From Cystobacter ferrugineus (GTDB lineage: Bacteria; Myxococcota; Myxococcia; Myxococcales; Myxococcaceae), in assembly GCF_001887355.1 (NCBI RefSeq), contig NZ_MPIN01000006.1:186001-250000 (forward strand): a stretch of DNA of 64,000 bases, read 5' to 3'. The translations under genes and the position numbers were made by a program. Of the stretch, positions 35,185 to 44,813 are shown one piece after another (position 1 is the first letter of the stretch; each line of letters begins with the position of its first letter). The notes below the pieces were generated by a model. It searched no databases, was not told the origin of the DNA, and was given only the letters and a program-made list of their open reading frames with translations.

Positions 35185-35829
35185 ATGCCAGGAGTCCGAT
35201 CAGACAAACGACCCATGGGGTATGGCATCGGCCGTCCGGGATTCATCCGGTTCATGATGCCTCTGTTCATGGTGTTGGCCTGCAGCGCCTGCGCGGCGAA
35301 GCGGTTCGAGACGTGTGACAAGCCTCCGCCTTTCTATCTCCGGCTGGAAGCCTCCGAGAGAGTCAATCCAGATCCACGCGGGCGATCCATGCCCACGCTC
35401 GTGCAAATCCTGCAACTCCGGGACAGCATCCGCGCGGAGCAGTCCAGCTTCCGCGATCTCTGGGGCAAACCCGAGGCCCTGCTCAAGGAGGATCTCCTCC
35501 AGGTGGCTGAATTCACCGTGGCGCCAGGCCAGGAAGTGGCGCGATGGATTCCGAGGGATCCCAAGACCCAGTTCGTGGTGGCGATGGGCCTGTTCCGGCA
35601 ACCCCTGGGTTATTCCTGGCGAACGCTGACGATGCTGCCCTCGGTCCCCAAGCACTTGTGTACCGATGAGCCCGTGGGACAGCGTGGCCCGAGGGCCACG
35701 GACGCGCAACTGCGCTTCAAGCTCGAGGGCTATCAGATCGATCTTCTCCGGGCCTCGCCCTCCTCCATGGGCAACCCGGCCCTGGACAACCTGCAAGGTG
35801 GCACGACGCCGCACTGGAGCAAGTCATGA
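35185..35829 (+). CDS. tssJ: T6SS outer-membrane lipoprotein TssJ
   Basis: Product of 214 aa; AGAGGGG precedes the ATG. The lipobox (MVLACSAC) at about residue 35 follows a basic, long n-region, and the mature part has the β-sandwich feel of TssJ/SciN (FYLRLEASERVNPDP, ARWIPRDPKTQFVVAM). TssJ anchors TssM and the membrane complex at the outer membrane. First gene of the T6SS cluster; its stop overlaps the tssK start by ATGA. An internal ATG at 35215 could be an alternative start. Confidence 0.88.
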   Translation: MPGVRSDKRPMGYGIGRPGFIRFMMPLFMVLACSACAAKRFETCDKPPPFYLRLEASERVNPDPRGRSMPTLVQILQLRDSIRAEQSSFRDLWGKPEALLKEDLLQVAEFTVAPGQEVARWIPRDPKTQFVVAMGLFRQPLGYSWRTLTMLPSVPKHLCTDEPVGQRGPRATDAQLRFKLEGYQIDLLRASPSSMGNPALDNLQGGTTPHWSKS

Positions 35830-37193
35830 AGCCCCCGCAGCGCGTGGTCTGGTCGGAGGGGATGTTCATGAGTCCCCACCACATGCAGCAGCAGGACCTG
35901 TACCACGAGAACCTGGTGGAAGCGCGGCTGGGCGCCCTGCTTCCCTATACGTGGGGCGTGGTGTCCCAGGAGTTCGATCTGGAGGCACTGCGCGCGGGGC
36001 AGGTGCAACTGCTCCGCTTCTCCGGAGTGCTGCCGGATGGCCTGCCCGTGAGCTTCTCGCGCGGACAGGATGAGGCCCCGCCGGCCCGGCTCGTCGAGGG
36101 GCATTTCCCGGTCTCCGAGCACACCCTGGGGGTCTATCTGGGCATTCCCAAGGAGCGCAATGGGGTGGAGAGCTACGGGTCCAGTGGGCAGGTGGGAGCC
36201 AGCCCCCGCTTCACGCCCAAGAACCAGCCCATCAGCGATCTGCACGCCTCCACCTCGGTCATGCCGGTGGCCTTCGCGCAGCGCAACATGCGCCTGCTGT
36301 TCGAGAACGAGCAGCGCGACGACTTCGACGCCATCAAGATCGCCGAGCTGGCCCGGGACAAGTCCGGCAACCTGCTGCTCGTGGCGAACTATGTGCCCCC
36401 CTGTCTGCGCATCGACGCCTCGCCCTACCTGATGCACGAGCTGCGGCTGCTGCTGCGCCTGATCGTCAGCAAGCAGCGCACGCTCTCCTCGCGGCGGCGG
36501 CACCGCAATGAATCCGCGCTCGAGTTCACCGCGTCGGACGTCACGCTCTTCCTGGAGCTCAACGCCCTCAATGGCGTCATCCCGTACCTCCAGCACGCGC
36601 TGGAAGCCGGCAACGCCCGGCCGCAGGGGCTGTACCAGATGCTGCTCCAGTGCGCGGGCCAGCTCTGCACCTTCACCCCGGACGCGGATCCCTCCGCGCT
36701 ACCGACGTTCCAGTACACCCACCTGCGCGCCACCTTCGAGGAGCTCTTCCGCCGCATCAACGAGCTGCTGCGCGCCGTGGCCCTGGAGCAGTGTCTGTCC
36801 GTGTTCATGGAGCTCGGCCCGGATCGCATCTTCCGCGGCTCGCTCTCGGACGAGCGGCTGGAGCGCTGTGGGCAATTCTTCCTCACCGTGCGCAGCGAGC
36901 TGCCCGAGGCCCAGGTGGCCGAACAACTCCCCAGGCTCGTCAAGGTGGCCTGCGGCTCGGAGATCCGCGACATCGTCCACGCCGCCTCACCGGGCGTGCC
37001 CATCAAGGTCACCTATCGGCCGCCGCCGGAGATCCCCGTGCAGCCGGGGACCTCGTACTTCTCGCTCTCCGTCCAGGACGGCTACTGGAAGAATGTGATG
37101 CGCGAGCGCAACGTGGCCCTGTACCTGCCGCACCCCTTCGACATCAGCCGCACCACCATCGAGTTGCTCGCCGTGCCGACCAACGGCCAGTGA
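35826..37193 (+). CDS. tssK: T6SS baseplate-membrane linker TssK
   Basis: Product of 455 aa, usual length. The N-terminal block VVWSEGMFMSPHHMQQQDLY is the TssK hallmark (WxEGMxxxPHHxQxxD), and the shoulder and neck regions follow. TssK trimers join the baseplate (TssEFG) to TssL and TssM. Its ATG overlaps the tssJ stop, and a 33-bp gap leads to tssL. All normal. Confidence 0.95.
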   Translation: MKPPQRVVWSEGMFMSPHHMQQQDLYHENLVEARLGALLPYTWGVVSQEFDLEALRAGQVQLLRFSGVLPDGLPVSFSRGQDEAPPARLVEGHFPVSEHTLGVYLGIPKERNGVESYGSSGQVGASPRFTPKNQPISDLHASTSVMPVAFAQRNMRLLFENEQRDDFDAIKIAELARDKSGNLLLVANYVPPCLRIDASPYLMHELRLLLRLIVSKQRTLSSRRRHRNESALEFTASDVTLFLELNALNGVIPYLQHALEAGNARPQGLYQMLLQCAGQLCTFTPDADPSALPTFQYTHLRATFEELFRRINELLRAVALEQCLSVFMELGPDRIFRGSLSDERLERCGQFFLTVRSELPEAQVAEQLPRLVKVACGSEIRDIVHAASPGVPIKVTYRPPPEIPVQPGTSYFSLSVQDGYWKNVMRERNVALYLPHPFDISRTTIELLAVPTNGQ

Positions 37194-37226
37194 GCGCCTT
37201 CACCCACAGGCATCCGGGGGAGCGAC

Positions 37227-37919
37227 ATGGATCGAGTCAACGAAGCAACCAGGGACTGCTTCGACGTCATCATCCAGCTTCGTCAAAAGGAGGCGAGCCA
37301 GGTGCCGCCTCCCGAGAAGCTGAGCCACAGCCTCAAGGGAGTGGTGGACGAGGTGCTGCGGCGGGCCGCGGCGCTCGGCTTCAGCCATCAGGACGCGCAG
37401 GACATGGCCTACGCCCTGGTGGCGCTCCTGGATGAGTTGGTGCTCGGCAAGTCCGATCAGTACCGCCAGTTCTGGATGACCCACCCGCTGCAGCTCCACT
37501 ACTTCAAGGAGAACGTGGCGGGTGACGGCTTCTTCGTCCGGCTGAACGCCCTGCGCAAGGATCCCCACAGCGCGGAGGTCCTCCGGGTCTACTACCTCTG
37601 CCTGCTGTTCGGCTTCCAGGGCCACTACCGCATCCGGGGCGGAGAGCTGGAGCTGCTCACGCTCATCGACACCGTGCAGAAGGAACTGGAGCGGGCCAGC
37701 CCCTTCGACTTCAGCGTGCTCGCCCCCCACGGAGAGCGCCCCTCGGAGGTGTTGGCCTCGGCGAAGCGGCGGGTCTCCCTGCTCGCCATGTCCCTGGGCG
37801 CGGTGGCCCTGGCGCTACTCGTCTACGGCGGATTCCTGCTCAGCCTGGACCGCAGTGCCTCCGCGATGATCCACGAGATTGACCTGCACCTGACCAAGAT
37901 CACGGGGGCCACGCCATGA
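37227..37919 (+). CDS. tssL: T6SS inner-membrane protein TssL (DotU-type)
   Basis: Product of 230 aa. A cytoplasmic helical-hook domain (about 1-180, with ALVALLDELVLG and the FFVRLNALRKDP / GFQGHYRI signatures) precedes a single C-terminal transmembrane segment (about 185-205) and a short periplasmic tail. No peptidoglycan-binding OmpA-like extension is present. TssL works with TssM and TssJ. It overlaps tssM by ATGA. Confidence 0.94.
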   Translation: MDRVNEATRDCFDVIIQLRQKEASQVPPPEKLSHSLKGVVDEVLRRAAALGFSHQDAQDMAYALVALLDELVLGKSDQYRQFWMTHPLQLHYFKENVAGDGFFVRLNALRKDPHSAEVLRVYYLCLLFGFQGHYRIRGGELELLTLIDTVQKELERASPFDFSVLAPHGERPSEVLASAKRRVSLLAMSLGAVALALLVYGGFLLSLDRSASAMIHEIDLHLTKITGATP

Positions 37920-40900
37920 TCGCTCCGCTCCTCGCCACGCTCGTGCTCGCCCTCATCTGGGGAGCCGTCTACAAGTTCTCCCTGGCGCCGTGGATGGGTC
38001 TGGCCGCCACGGGGGCGATGCTCCTGCTGATGCTGGTGCGGACGTTCATCCGCCGTCGGCGCGCGCGCAAGGCAGCGGCGAAGAAGCTCGAGGAGGACAT
38101 CAACGCCCAGGCCGAGGAGCAGGCCCGGACGGTGCGTCCGGACCTCCAACCCGAGGTCCAGGCCATGAAGGCCGAGTTCTCGCGGGCGGTGGCCTCGCTC
38201 AAGAACTCCAAGCTCGCGCGCGGTGGCAAGGATGCCCTCGCGGTGCTGCCCTGGTACCTGATGATCGGCCCGCCCGGGACGGGCAAGAGCACGGCCCTGC
38301 GCAACTCGGGCCTGAAGTTCCCCTACCTGTCGAGCAAGGGGGGCGGCGCCGTGCGCGGCGTGGGTGGCACGCGCAACTGCGACTGGTGGCTCACCAATGA
38401 GGCCGTCTTCCTGGACACGGCGGGCCGCTACACGACGGGCGAGGAGGACCGGGACGAGTGGATGGCCTTCCTCGACATCCTGGCGCGCAACCGTCCCAGC
38501 CGGCCCATCAACGGGCTCATCGTCACGGTGAGCGTGACGGATCTGATGAACGCGGATCCTCAGGCAGCCGGCGAGCTGGGCCAGCGCATCCGCGAGCGCG
38601 TGGACGAGGTGACGACCCGGCTCAAGGTCGTGGTGCCCATCTACGTGATGATCACCAAGTGCGACCTGCTCAGCGGCTTCGTGGAGATGTTCTCGGACCT
38701 GCCCCGCTCCGAGCGGGGGCAGATCTGGGGCTTCACCGTGCCGCTGTCCGCCCAGCAGGATGCCCCCTCGGAGCTGCTGCTCAAGCGCTTCGATGAGCTG
38801 ACGGCCGTGCTGGAGCAGCGCTCCATCCGGCGCATCGGGCAGGAGCGCCAGTTGGAGACGCGCGAGCGCATCTACCAGTTCCCCCAGCGCTTCGACGCCC
38901 TGCGCAAGAACATGGTGGAGTTCATCCAGCCGCTGTTCATGGAGAGCGTCTTCCAGGACACGCCCGTGATGCGCGGGCTCTACTTCACCAGTGGCACCCA
39001 GGACGTGCGTCTGGCGGAGCGCCAGGTGCGGGGAGCGGCGGCCGAGGTCTTCGGCACCCACCGGGCCGCGACGGAGCAGACCGAGGGGCGCAGCTTCTTC
39101 CTCTGGGACGTCTTCAACAAGGTGATGTTCCAGGATCAGAAGCTCGCGGTGCGCAGCTCCATGGAGGAGATGCGGCTGCGCAAGCAGCGCTACACCCTCA
39201 CCCTGGCCTTCCTGGCCACGGCCGCCCTGGTGTTGCTGCTTCCCGCCGTGTCCTACGTCAAGAACCTCGAACTGGTCCGCGGCGTGCGCGACACCATCGT
39301 CTCGGTGAAGCTCGAGGCGAAGGATGACATCGGCCGGGTCGTGGAATTGACTCCCCTCCAACGTCAGCTCGAGGTGCTGTACCGGCATCAAGCGGAGGGC
39401 GTGCCGTTCTGGATGCGCATGGGCATGTATCAGGGGGACCAGCTCTTCGAGAGGGCGCAGTCTTTCTACCACCAGCAGCTCAAGGGGCTGCTGCTCGGCA
39501 AGCAGCACGCGCGCATCAAGCAGGAGCTGCAAAAATTCTCCGCCCTCCAGGAACGTCGCGACTGGGTTCCCAGCACCACCGCCTATGGACGCAGCTTCAA
39601 TGACCTGAAGATGTACCTGCTCATCACCCAGCCCCGAAGCATCCAGGAGCCCGCGCTCGATGCGAGCCACCAGTCCTGGCTCGTCTGGCAGATCGTGACG
39701 CACTGGCGGAACATCCGCGGGCAGGATCGTGACACGTCGGTGGAGGATCAGATCGTCGAGCACGCGAAGATGTACATCTCGATGATGGCCCACTATCCCG
39801 AGAAACTGGGGTTCGTGCGGGAGGAAGAGGTGGTCACCGGAGCGCGCCGCGCGCTCAATCGCATTCCCCTGGCGGAACTGGAGCTTCAACAACTCAGCGC
39901 CGATGCGAGTCAGCAGTACCCGGATCTGACCCTGGCGGACATCGTGGGGGCTGTCCCGGAAATGCGGGCCACGAAGAAGGTGCGGCCCATCTTCACGAAG
40001 CGGGTCTGGGAGGACCGGATCAAGAGAGTGCTGGATGACGCCTTCCGGGAACGGCAGGCATGGGTCCTTGATCGCGACTCCCGGGAAGAAGAACACAAAC
40101 TGAGGGCCGAGCTGCGCAGGCGCTACTACCAGCAGTACATCGAGGAATGGGACGCGTTCCTGTCGTCGATCACCATCGAGGAGCCTCAGAACATCGACCA
40201 GTCCGAGCGCATCTTGACGAGCCTCACCACCGGTGCGACCACGCCCCTGGAGCGGCTCTTCCAGACCGTGACGGTCAATGTCCAGCTCGAGCCCCCGGAG
40301 GAGAAGGACGCCGAGGGGAAGAACTCCTCCCCTAAGGACATGATCAGCAACATCATCAAGAAGGTGGAACGCGCTGCGGACGATGGGGTCCTGGACAAAT
40401 TCGACGAGGTTCCCGTGGACAACCCACACGAGCCCCAGTTCGGGCCACGGGACGTGGCCAACCGGTTCAGCGCCGTGAGCCTCTTCATCAAGAAGGAGTT
40501 CCTCACGGACGACAAGGTGGAGAAGGTGACCCAGCTCGCCTATTACCGGGACACGCTGCGCCTGGTGCTCGATGCCATCATCCAGGAGCGCGACAAACCG
40601 GGCGAGTCCAAGCTGAGGGACACCATCCGGTCGGCTCGCCAGGACATCGAGCGGAGGATCAAAGCTCAAGATGGAAACCAAGCCCTCTTCACCCGGCTCC
40701 TGCTTCCCCCGCTGCGGCCCGACATCGTCTCCCGGGACATCCTCAAGAAGAAGAGCGCGCTGTGGTGCCAGGAGATCACGGAGCCGTTCATGAGCGTCGT
40801 GGGCAGCCGGTACCCGTTCGCCAAGGACTCGGATCAAGATGCTCCGCTGTCGGAGTTGTCCGAGTTCATCCGTCCCGCCAATGGCCGGGTGAAGGCTTTC

Positions 40901-41563
40901 GTGAAGGAGCAACTCCAGGAGAATGTCGTCATGGAGGGCAGGCGGTGTTCCCTGGCGCTTGATTCCAAGGGGCTGTACAAGGATGACCTGTGCCTCTACC
41001 TGGAACGGCTCAATGCCTTGTCGACGGCGCTGTTCCCGGGAGACGAGGTGCTGCCAGTCGTCCGATTCCAGATCCGCATCCGCGCGGGGACCTCTCCAGA
41101 CACTTCGGCATCGGAAATCGCCTCCATCAAGTTCATCATGGATGGCACCGAGGTGCTCTACCGCAATGGCCCCGACAATGTCTGGCAACGGCTGATCTGG
41201 CCCGGACAGGCCGGTGAGCTGGGGGCGACCTTGCAGGTCGTGAACACCAAGGGCGACATGTCGGAGATCACCCAGATGGGGGAGTGGGGCTTGTTCCGGC
41301 TCCTGGAACAGGTGAAGAGCATCGAGCCCAGCACGGACGGACGCTTCTTCACGGCCACCTGGGAGATCAAGGAGTTCAACGGAGCCCAGGTCTCCATCGA
41401 CATCCGCCCGGAGCGCCTGGCCCATCCGTTCTTCGGAGCCGCGGGGAACAACTCCATGAAGCTGATGCAGTTGTTCCGCGACTCGAAGGTGCTGCCGCCC
41501 CAGGGAATCGCCCGGAGCGACAAGGGCTGCGAGCCACGGTACGACATCGTCGCGGTGCCCTGA
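37916..41563 (+). CDS. tssM: T6SS membrane-complex protein TssM (IcmF family)
   Basis: Product of 1215 aa. Two N-terminal transmembrane segments (1-~45), a cytoplasmic NTPase-like domain with Walker A IGPPGTGKSTAL (about 117-125) and LDTAGRYTTGEEDRDEW, a third transmembrane segment (about 428-448, LAFLATAALVLLLPAVSY), then a large periplasmic region that reaches TssJ. The Walker motif is intact, unlike in many TssMs where it is degenerate. Starts in ATGA overlap with tssL. Confidence 0.95.
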   Translation: MIAPLLATLVLALIWGAVYKFSLAPWMGLAATGAMLLLMLVRTFIRRRRARKAAAKKLEEDINAQAEEQARTVRPDLQPEVQAMKAEFSRAVASLKNSKLARGGKDALAVLPWYLMIGPPGTGKSTALRNSGLKFPYLSSKGGGAVRGVGGTRNCDWWLTNEAVFLDTAGRYTTGEEDRDEWMAFLDILARNRPSRPINGLIVTVSVTDLMNADPQAAGELGQRIRERVDEVTTRLKVVVPIYVMITKCDLLSGFVEMFSDLPRSERGQIWGFTVPLSAQQDAPSELLLKRFDELTAVLEQRSIRRIGQERQLETRERIYQFPQRFDALRKNMVEFIQPLFMESVFQDTPVMRGLYFTSGTQDVRLAERQVRGAAAEVFGTHRAATEQTEGRSFFLWDVFNKVMFQDQKLAVRSSMEEMRLRKQRYTLTLAFLATAALVLLLPAVSYVKNLELVRGVRDTIVSVKLEAKDDIGRVVELTPLQRQLEVLYRHQAEGVPFWMRMGMYQGDQLFERAQSFYHQQLKGLLLGKQHARIKQELQKFSALQERRDWVPSTTAYGRSFNDLKMYLLITQPRSIQEPALDASHQSWLVWQIVTHWRNIRGQDRDTSVEDQIVEHAKMYISMMAHYPEKLGFVREEEVVTGARRALNRIPLAELELQQLSADASQQYPDLTLADIVGAVPEMRATKKVRPIFTKRVWEDRIKRVLDDAFRERQAWVLDRDSREEEHKLRAELRRRYYQQYIEEWDAFLSSITIEEPQNIDQSERILTSLTTGATTPLERLFQTVTVNVQLEPPEEKDAEGKNSSPKDMISNIIKKVERAADDGVLDKFDEVPVDNPHEPQFGPRDVANRFSAVSLFIKKEFLTDDKVEKVTQLAYYRDTLRLVLDAIIQERDKPGESKLRDTIRSARQDIERRIKAQDGNQALFTRLLLPPLRPDIVSRDILKKKSALWCQEITEPFMSVVGSRYPFAKDSDQDAPLSELSEFIRPANGRVKAFVKEQLQENVVMEGRRCSLALDSKGLYKDDLCLYLERLNALSTALFPGDEVLPVVRFQIRIRAGTSPDTSASEIASIKFIMDGTEVLYRNGPDNVWQRLIWPGQAGELGATLQVVNTKGDMSEITQMGEWGLFRLLEQVKSIEPSTDGRFFTATWEIKEFNGAQVSIDIRPERLAHPFFGAAGNNSMKLMQLFRDSKVLPPQGIARSDKGCEPRYDIVAVP

Positions 41564-41564
41564 C

Positions 41565-42500
41565 ATGCGCGCCCTCTCCGTCCGGGCCGGCCTGGTGGGG
41601 AAGGCACCCTGCCAGCCCGACTTCCTGAGGATCAACGCCGCCAGCCCCCTCGCCTTCCAGCTCCAGCGCTGGTTGGTGGAGGGCGTCGAGGCGGCACGCG
41701 CCGCCCGTTGCGAGCTGCCCTCCGGGACGGCCTCCTTCCTGTTCACGGCGCCCAAGGCGAAGAACGTGCTGCTGGGGGTGTTCGCGCCGAGCACGGACGG
41801 CGTGGGCCGCGCCTTCCCCCTGGCGCTCTTCACCGAGCTGCCCGCCACCACGGCGGCCCACCGGCTCGCCCTGCTGCCCATGGTCTTCCACCCCTTCCTC
41901 ACGGAAGGAGCCGCGCTCCTGGATGCCGCCGCGTCCCTGGCGCTTCCCGTGCTCACCGCGCGGGTGGACGCCCTGCCCTTCCCCCCATCCGGAGCCTTCT
42001 CCGAGGCGGAGCGGCTCTGGCGGGGAACGCTGGCACGGCGGCGCGGCGCGGAGCTGCTCGAGCCCCTGCGCCGCCCCGAGGATCCGCCGGGCGGTGCCTA
42101 TTACGCCTTCCACACCTTCCGCACGGCCTGTGCCGGGGAGCAGCACCGGCAGCAGGGCACGGCGCAGGTCGTCCTCGAGTGCCCCATTGCCCCCGGGCTC
42201 GGGCCCTCGGCGTGGTTGGAGCTCGCGACCCGGCTGTTGCACTGGACGTCCTCACCTCCGGCCTTCATCTGGTCCGGCGCGCCAGAGCCCCGCCTCCTGC
42301 TGTGCCTGGGCGCGATGACGCCCGACCTCTTCCTTCACCTCTCGCGCACCAACCAGGGGGGACGCCGCGTGTGGCCCCTGCGGACTCCCCGCGAGGCCGC
42401 CATCGGCCAGGCCACCCAGGCCCTGACCGAGCCCCAGCGCCAGCGCATCGACTCGCCCACCACGAACCTCGAGGAGCTGCTCCACGCCCTGTCGTGTTGA
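41565..42500 (+). CDS. tagF: T6SS accessory protein TagF
   Basis: Product of 311 aa, starting 1 bp after the tssM stop. The N-terminal domain (GLVGKAPCQPDFLRINA, FLFTAPKAKNVLLGVFAPS, GRAFPLALFTELP) is the TagF/ImpM domain, which in other systems represses T6SS firing post-translationally together with the kinase/phosphatase pair PpkA/PppA. That pair is not in this window. The C-terminal half is less conserved. Confidence 0.88.
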   Translation: MRALSVRAGLVGKAPCQPDFLRINAASPLAFQLQRWLVEGVEAARAARCELPSGTASFLFTAPKAKNVLLGVFAPSTDGVGRAFPLALFTELPATTAAHRLALLPMVFHPFLTEGAALLDAAASLALPVLTARVDALPFPPSGAFSEAERLWRGTLARRRGAELLEPLRRPEDPPGGAYYAFHTFRTACAGEQHRQQGTAQVVLECPIAPGLGPSAWLELATRLLHWTSSPPAFIWSGAPEPRLLLCLGAMTPDLFLHLSRTNQGGRRVWPLRTPREAAIGQATQALTEPQRQRIDSPTTNLEELLHALSC

Positions 42501-42517
42501 GCCGTGCACCCCCGCCC

Positions 42518-44164
42518 ATGCCTCCTTCCCTCGAAGAGCTTCGCGAACGCGCCCGGACCTGGACGGAGCCCATCTCCGAGGAGGCGCCCGCCGGCAGGCC
42601 CGCCAGGCACGAGCCCGCGTACGATCTCGTCGCGCAGGAAGTGGCCCGGCTGGAGTCCCCCACGGGCACGCCCGTGAGCTGGAGCAAGGTGGTGACCAAC
42701 GCGGGTGAGCTGCTCCAGCGGCGCACCAAGGATCTCTGGCTCACCTCGTACCTGGCCCATGGGCTCCACGCCACCGAGGGGCTCCGGGGCGCGGTGACGG
42801 GCGTGACGGTCCTCACCGAGGTGCTCGATCGCTACTGGCCCACGCTGTTCCCGGAGGTCCAGCGCCTGCGCGGACGCGTGAACGCCGTGGGCTGGTTCGT
42901 GGCCCGGATGACGGAGTCCCTGCCCTCGGTCCAGATCACGGGCGAGGACTGGGAGCTGGTGGAGGGCCTGGAGACCGCCACGCGGAGGTTGGCGGAGGTC
43001 TCGCGCATCCGTTTCGAGGAACAGGGGCCCTCCCTGAAGCCCCTGCTGGAGGGCGTCGAGCGGCTGCGCAATCGCCTCCCCGCTTCCGCGGCGCCCCGCC
43101 CCCCCACTCCTCCAGCGCCCGCGGCCGAGCCCCCAGCATCTCCAGCCACGCCTCCGGCTCCTCCGGCTCCGGTCGCGCCTCCAGCTCCGGCCGCGCCTCC
43201 CGCGGTGCTCGCTCCATCGCTCGTCCTCCCCGGGGAGAAGCCCGGGAGCGCGGACAACGTCCTGGACGCCCTGCGCGGCATCGGTGCCTCGCTGGCCGAG
43301 TCCGCCCGGCTGCTGCGCGAGGCGAACACCGCGGATCCACTCGCCTACCGGCTGCTGCGGGTGGGCCTCTGGTTGCACTTCACCCAGCCCCCCGCGCCCG
43401 GACCGGAGGGCAAGACCCCGGTGCCCGCGCTCCCCGCGTCCCTGCGCGAGAAGCTGGAGCGCCTGGAGACCCATGCGCGCTGGGCGGAGTTGCTGGAGGA
43501 AGCGGAGTCGCTCCTGGGGCAACACCGCTTCGTGTTGGATCTCCAGCGCTACGTCACCACCGCGCTGGCGGGCCTCGGGCCCACACATGCCGCCGCGCGC
43601 GAGGCCGCGCGCCTGGAGTTGCGCGCGCTGCTCCAACGGATGCCCGCGGTGCTGGACCTGCTCGCCTCGGACGGGACGCCGCTCGCCGACGAACGCACCC
43701 GGAAGTGGGTGGAGGCCGAGGTGATGGAGCGCTCCGCGCCCTCGGCGCCCCTGCCGCGCACGGACGAGCGCCCGGAGGACGGCGCCGATGCCCTGCCCCC
43801 CGAGGTCCGGGAACTCCTCGCCGCGGACCGGGTCGCCGAGGCCCTCGCGCGGCTGCAACAGCAGGTGACCACGGCCACCACGGGCCGTGCTCGCTTCAAG
43901 GCCCGCCTCCTACTTGGGAGGTTGTGTGTCCTTTCCGGACAACACCTGATGGCACAAGCCCTTTACGAAACGCTCGTCGCCGAGAGCACCACCCGGGGGA
44001 TGGATGAATGGGAGCCCCAGTTGTCAGCGGAGTGCCTGGAAGGACTCCTCCTCGTGACGCGCACTGTGCAAAAAACCACCCCTTCTCTTCCTCGCGAGTG
44101 CTGGCCTCACTTTATTCGTCTGTCAAAGCTTGACCCGGCCGCTGCTTTCCGTTTAGGACAATAG
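42518..44164 (+). CDS. tssA: T6SS cap protein TssA
   Basis: Product of 548 aa from ATG at 42518. N-terminal ImpA_N domain (residues 1-150: ARTWTEPISEEAPAGR, WSKVVTNAGELLQRRTKDLW, RYWPTLFPEV). A Pro/Ala-rich linker (about 190-240) follows, then a VasJ-type C-terminal region with helices. TssA organises baseplate assembly and sheath priming. The linker is long for the family. A 121-bp gap with no recognisable promoter separates it from tssB. Confidence 0.9.
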   Translation: MPPSLEELRERARTWTEPISEEAPAGRPARHEPAYDLVAQEVARLESPTGTPVSWSKVVTNAGELLQRRTKDLWLTSYLAHGLHATEGLRGAVTGVTVLTEVLDRYWPTLFPEVQRLRGRVNAVGWFVARMTESLPSVQITGEDWELVEGLETATRRLAEVSRIRFEEQGPSLKPLLEGVERLRNRLPASAAPRPPTPPAPAAEPPASPATPPAPPAPVAPPAPAAPPAVLAPSLVLPGEKPGSADNVLDALRGIGASLAESARLLREANTADPLAYRLLRVGLWLHFTQPPAPGPEGKTPVPALPASLREKLERLETHARWAELLEEAESLLGQHRFVLDLQRYVTTALAGLGPTHAAAREAARLELRALLQRMPAVLDLLASDGTPLADERTRKWVEAEVMERSAPSAPLPRTDERPEDGADALPPEVRELLAADRVAEALARLQQQVTTATTGRARFKARLLLGRLCVLSGQHLMAQALYETLVAESTTRGMDEWEPQLSAECLEGLLLVTRTVQKTTPSLPRECWPHFIRLSKLDPAAAFRLGQ

Positions 44165-44285
44165 AATCCTGGCAGCGTGACTCGTCTCTGCTCGCTCATC
44201 CTCGCTCGCGCGCAGTTCCGCCCAGTTCCACTCCATTCGCCGCGCCGTTTTCCCTTCGACCCTCACCCAAAGGAGCACCCTGCCG

Positions 44286-44792
44286 ATGAGCAAGGAAAGT
44301 TCTGTCGCGCCCACTGAACGCGTCAACATCGTCTACAAGCCCGCCACCGGCAACGCGCAGGAGCAGGTGGAGCTGCCGCTCAAGATCCTGGCGATGGGGG
44401 ACTTCACGCACCGGCCGGACGCGCGGCCCCTGGAGGATCGGGCGCCCATCAACGTGGACAAGGACAACTTCAACGAGGTGATGGCGCAGCAGGAGCTGAA
44501 GGTGACGCTGTCGGTGCCGGACCGTCTGTCCAATGAGAAGGACGCCGAGCTGCCGATGACGCTGGAATTCAAGACATTGGCGGATTTCTCGCCGGAGAGC
44601 GTCGTCAACCAGGTGCCGGAGCTCAAGACGCTGCTGGAGCTGCGCTCGGCGCTGCACGCGCTCAAGGGCCCCCTGGGCAACCTGCCCGCGTTCCGCCGCA
44701 AGCTCCAGGCGCTGCTGGGAGATCCGGACAGCCGACAGAAGCTGATGCGCGAGCTGGGCATGAAGGACGAGACCACCCCCGAGAAGCAGTAG
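44286..44792 (+). CDS. tssB: T6SS contractile sheath small subunit TssB
   Basis: Product of 168 aa. Contains the family signature VELPLKILAMGDFTHRPDARP, NVDKDNFNEVMAQQELKVTL and the C-terminal TLLELRSALHALKGPLGN. TssB pairs with TssC to build the sheath around Hcp. AGGAG lies upstream of the ATG. A 21-bp gap separates it from tssC. Confidence 0.96.
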   Translation: MSKESSVAPTERVNIVYKPATGNAQEQVELPLKILAMGDFTHRPDARPLEDRAPINVDKDNFNEVMAQQELKVTLSVPDRLSNEKDAELPMTLEFKTLADFSPESVVNQVPELKTLLELRSALHALKGPLGNLPAFRRKLQALLGDPDSRQKLMRELGMKDETTPEKQ

Positions 44793-44813
44793 TCGCCAGA
44801 GGGAAAGACACCC

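Noticed and set aside
37823..41956. 1377-aa open frame on the minus strand opposite tssM
   Set aside because: Shadow of tssM. The plus-strand frame has intact IcmF motifs, the minus-strand one has none.
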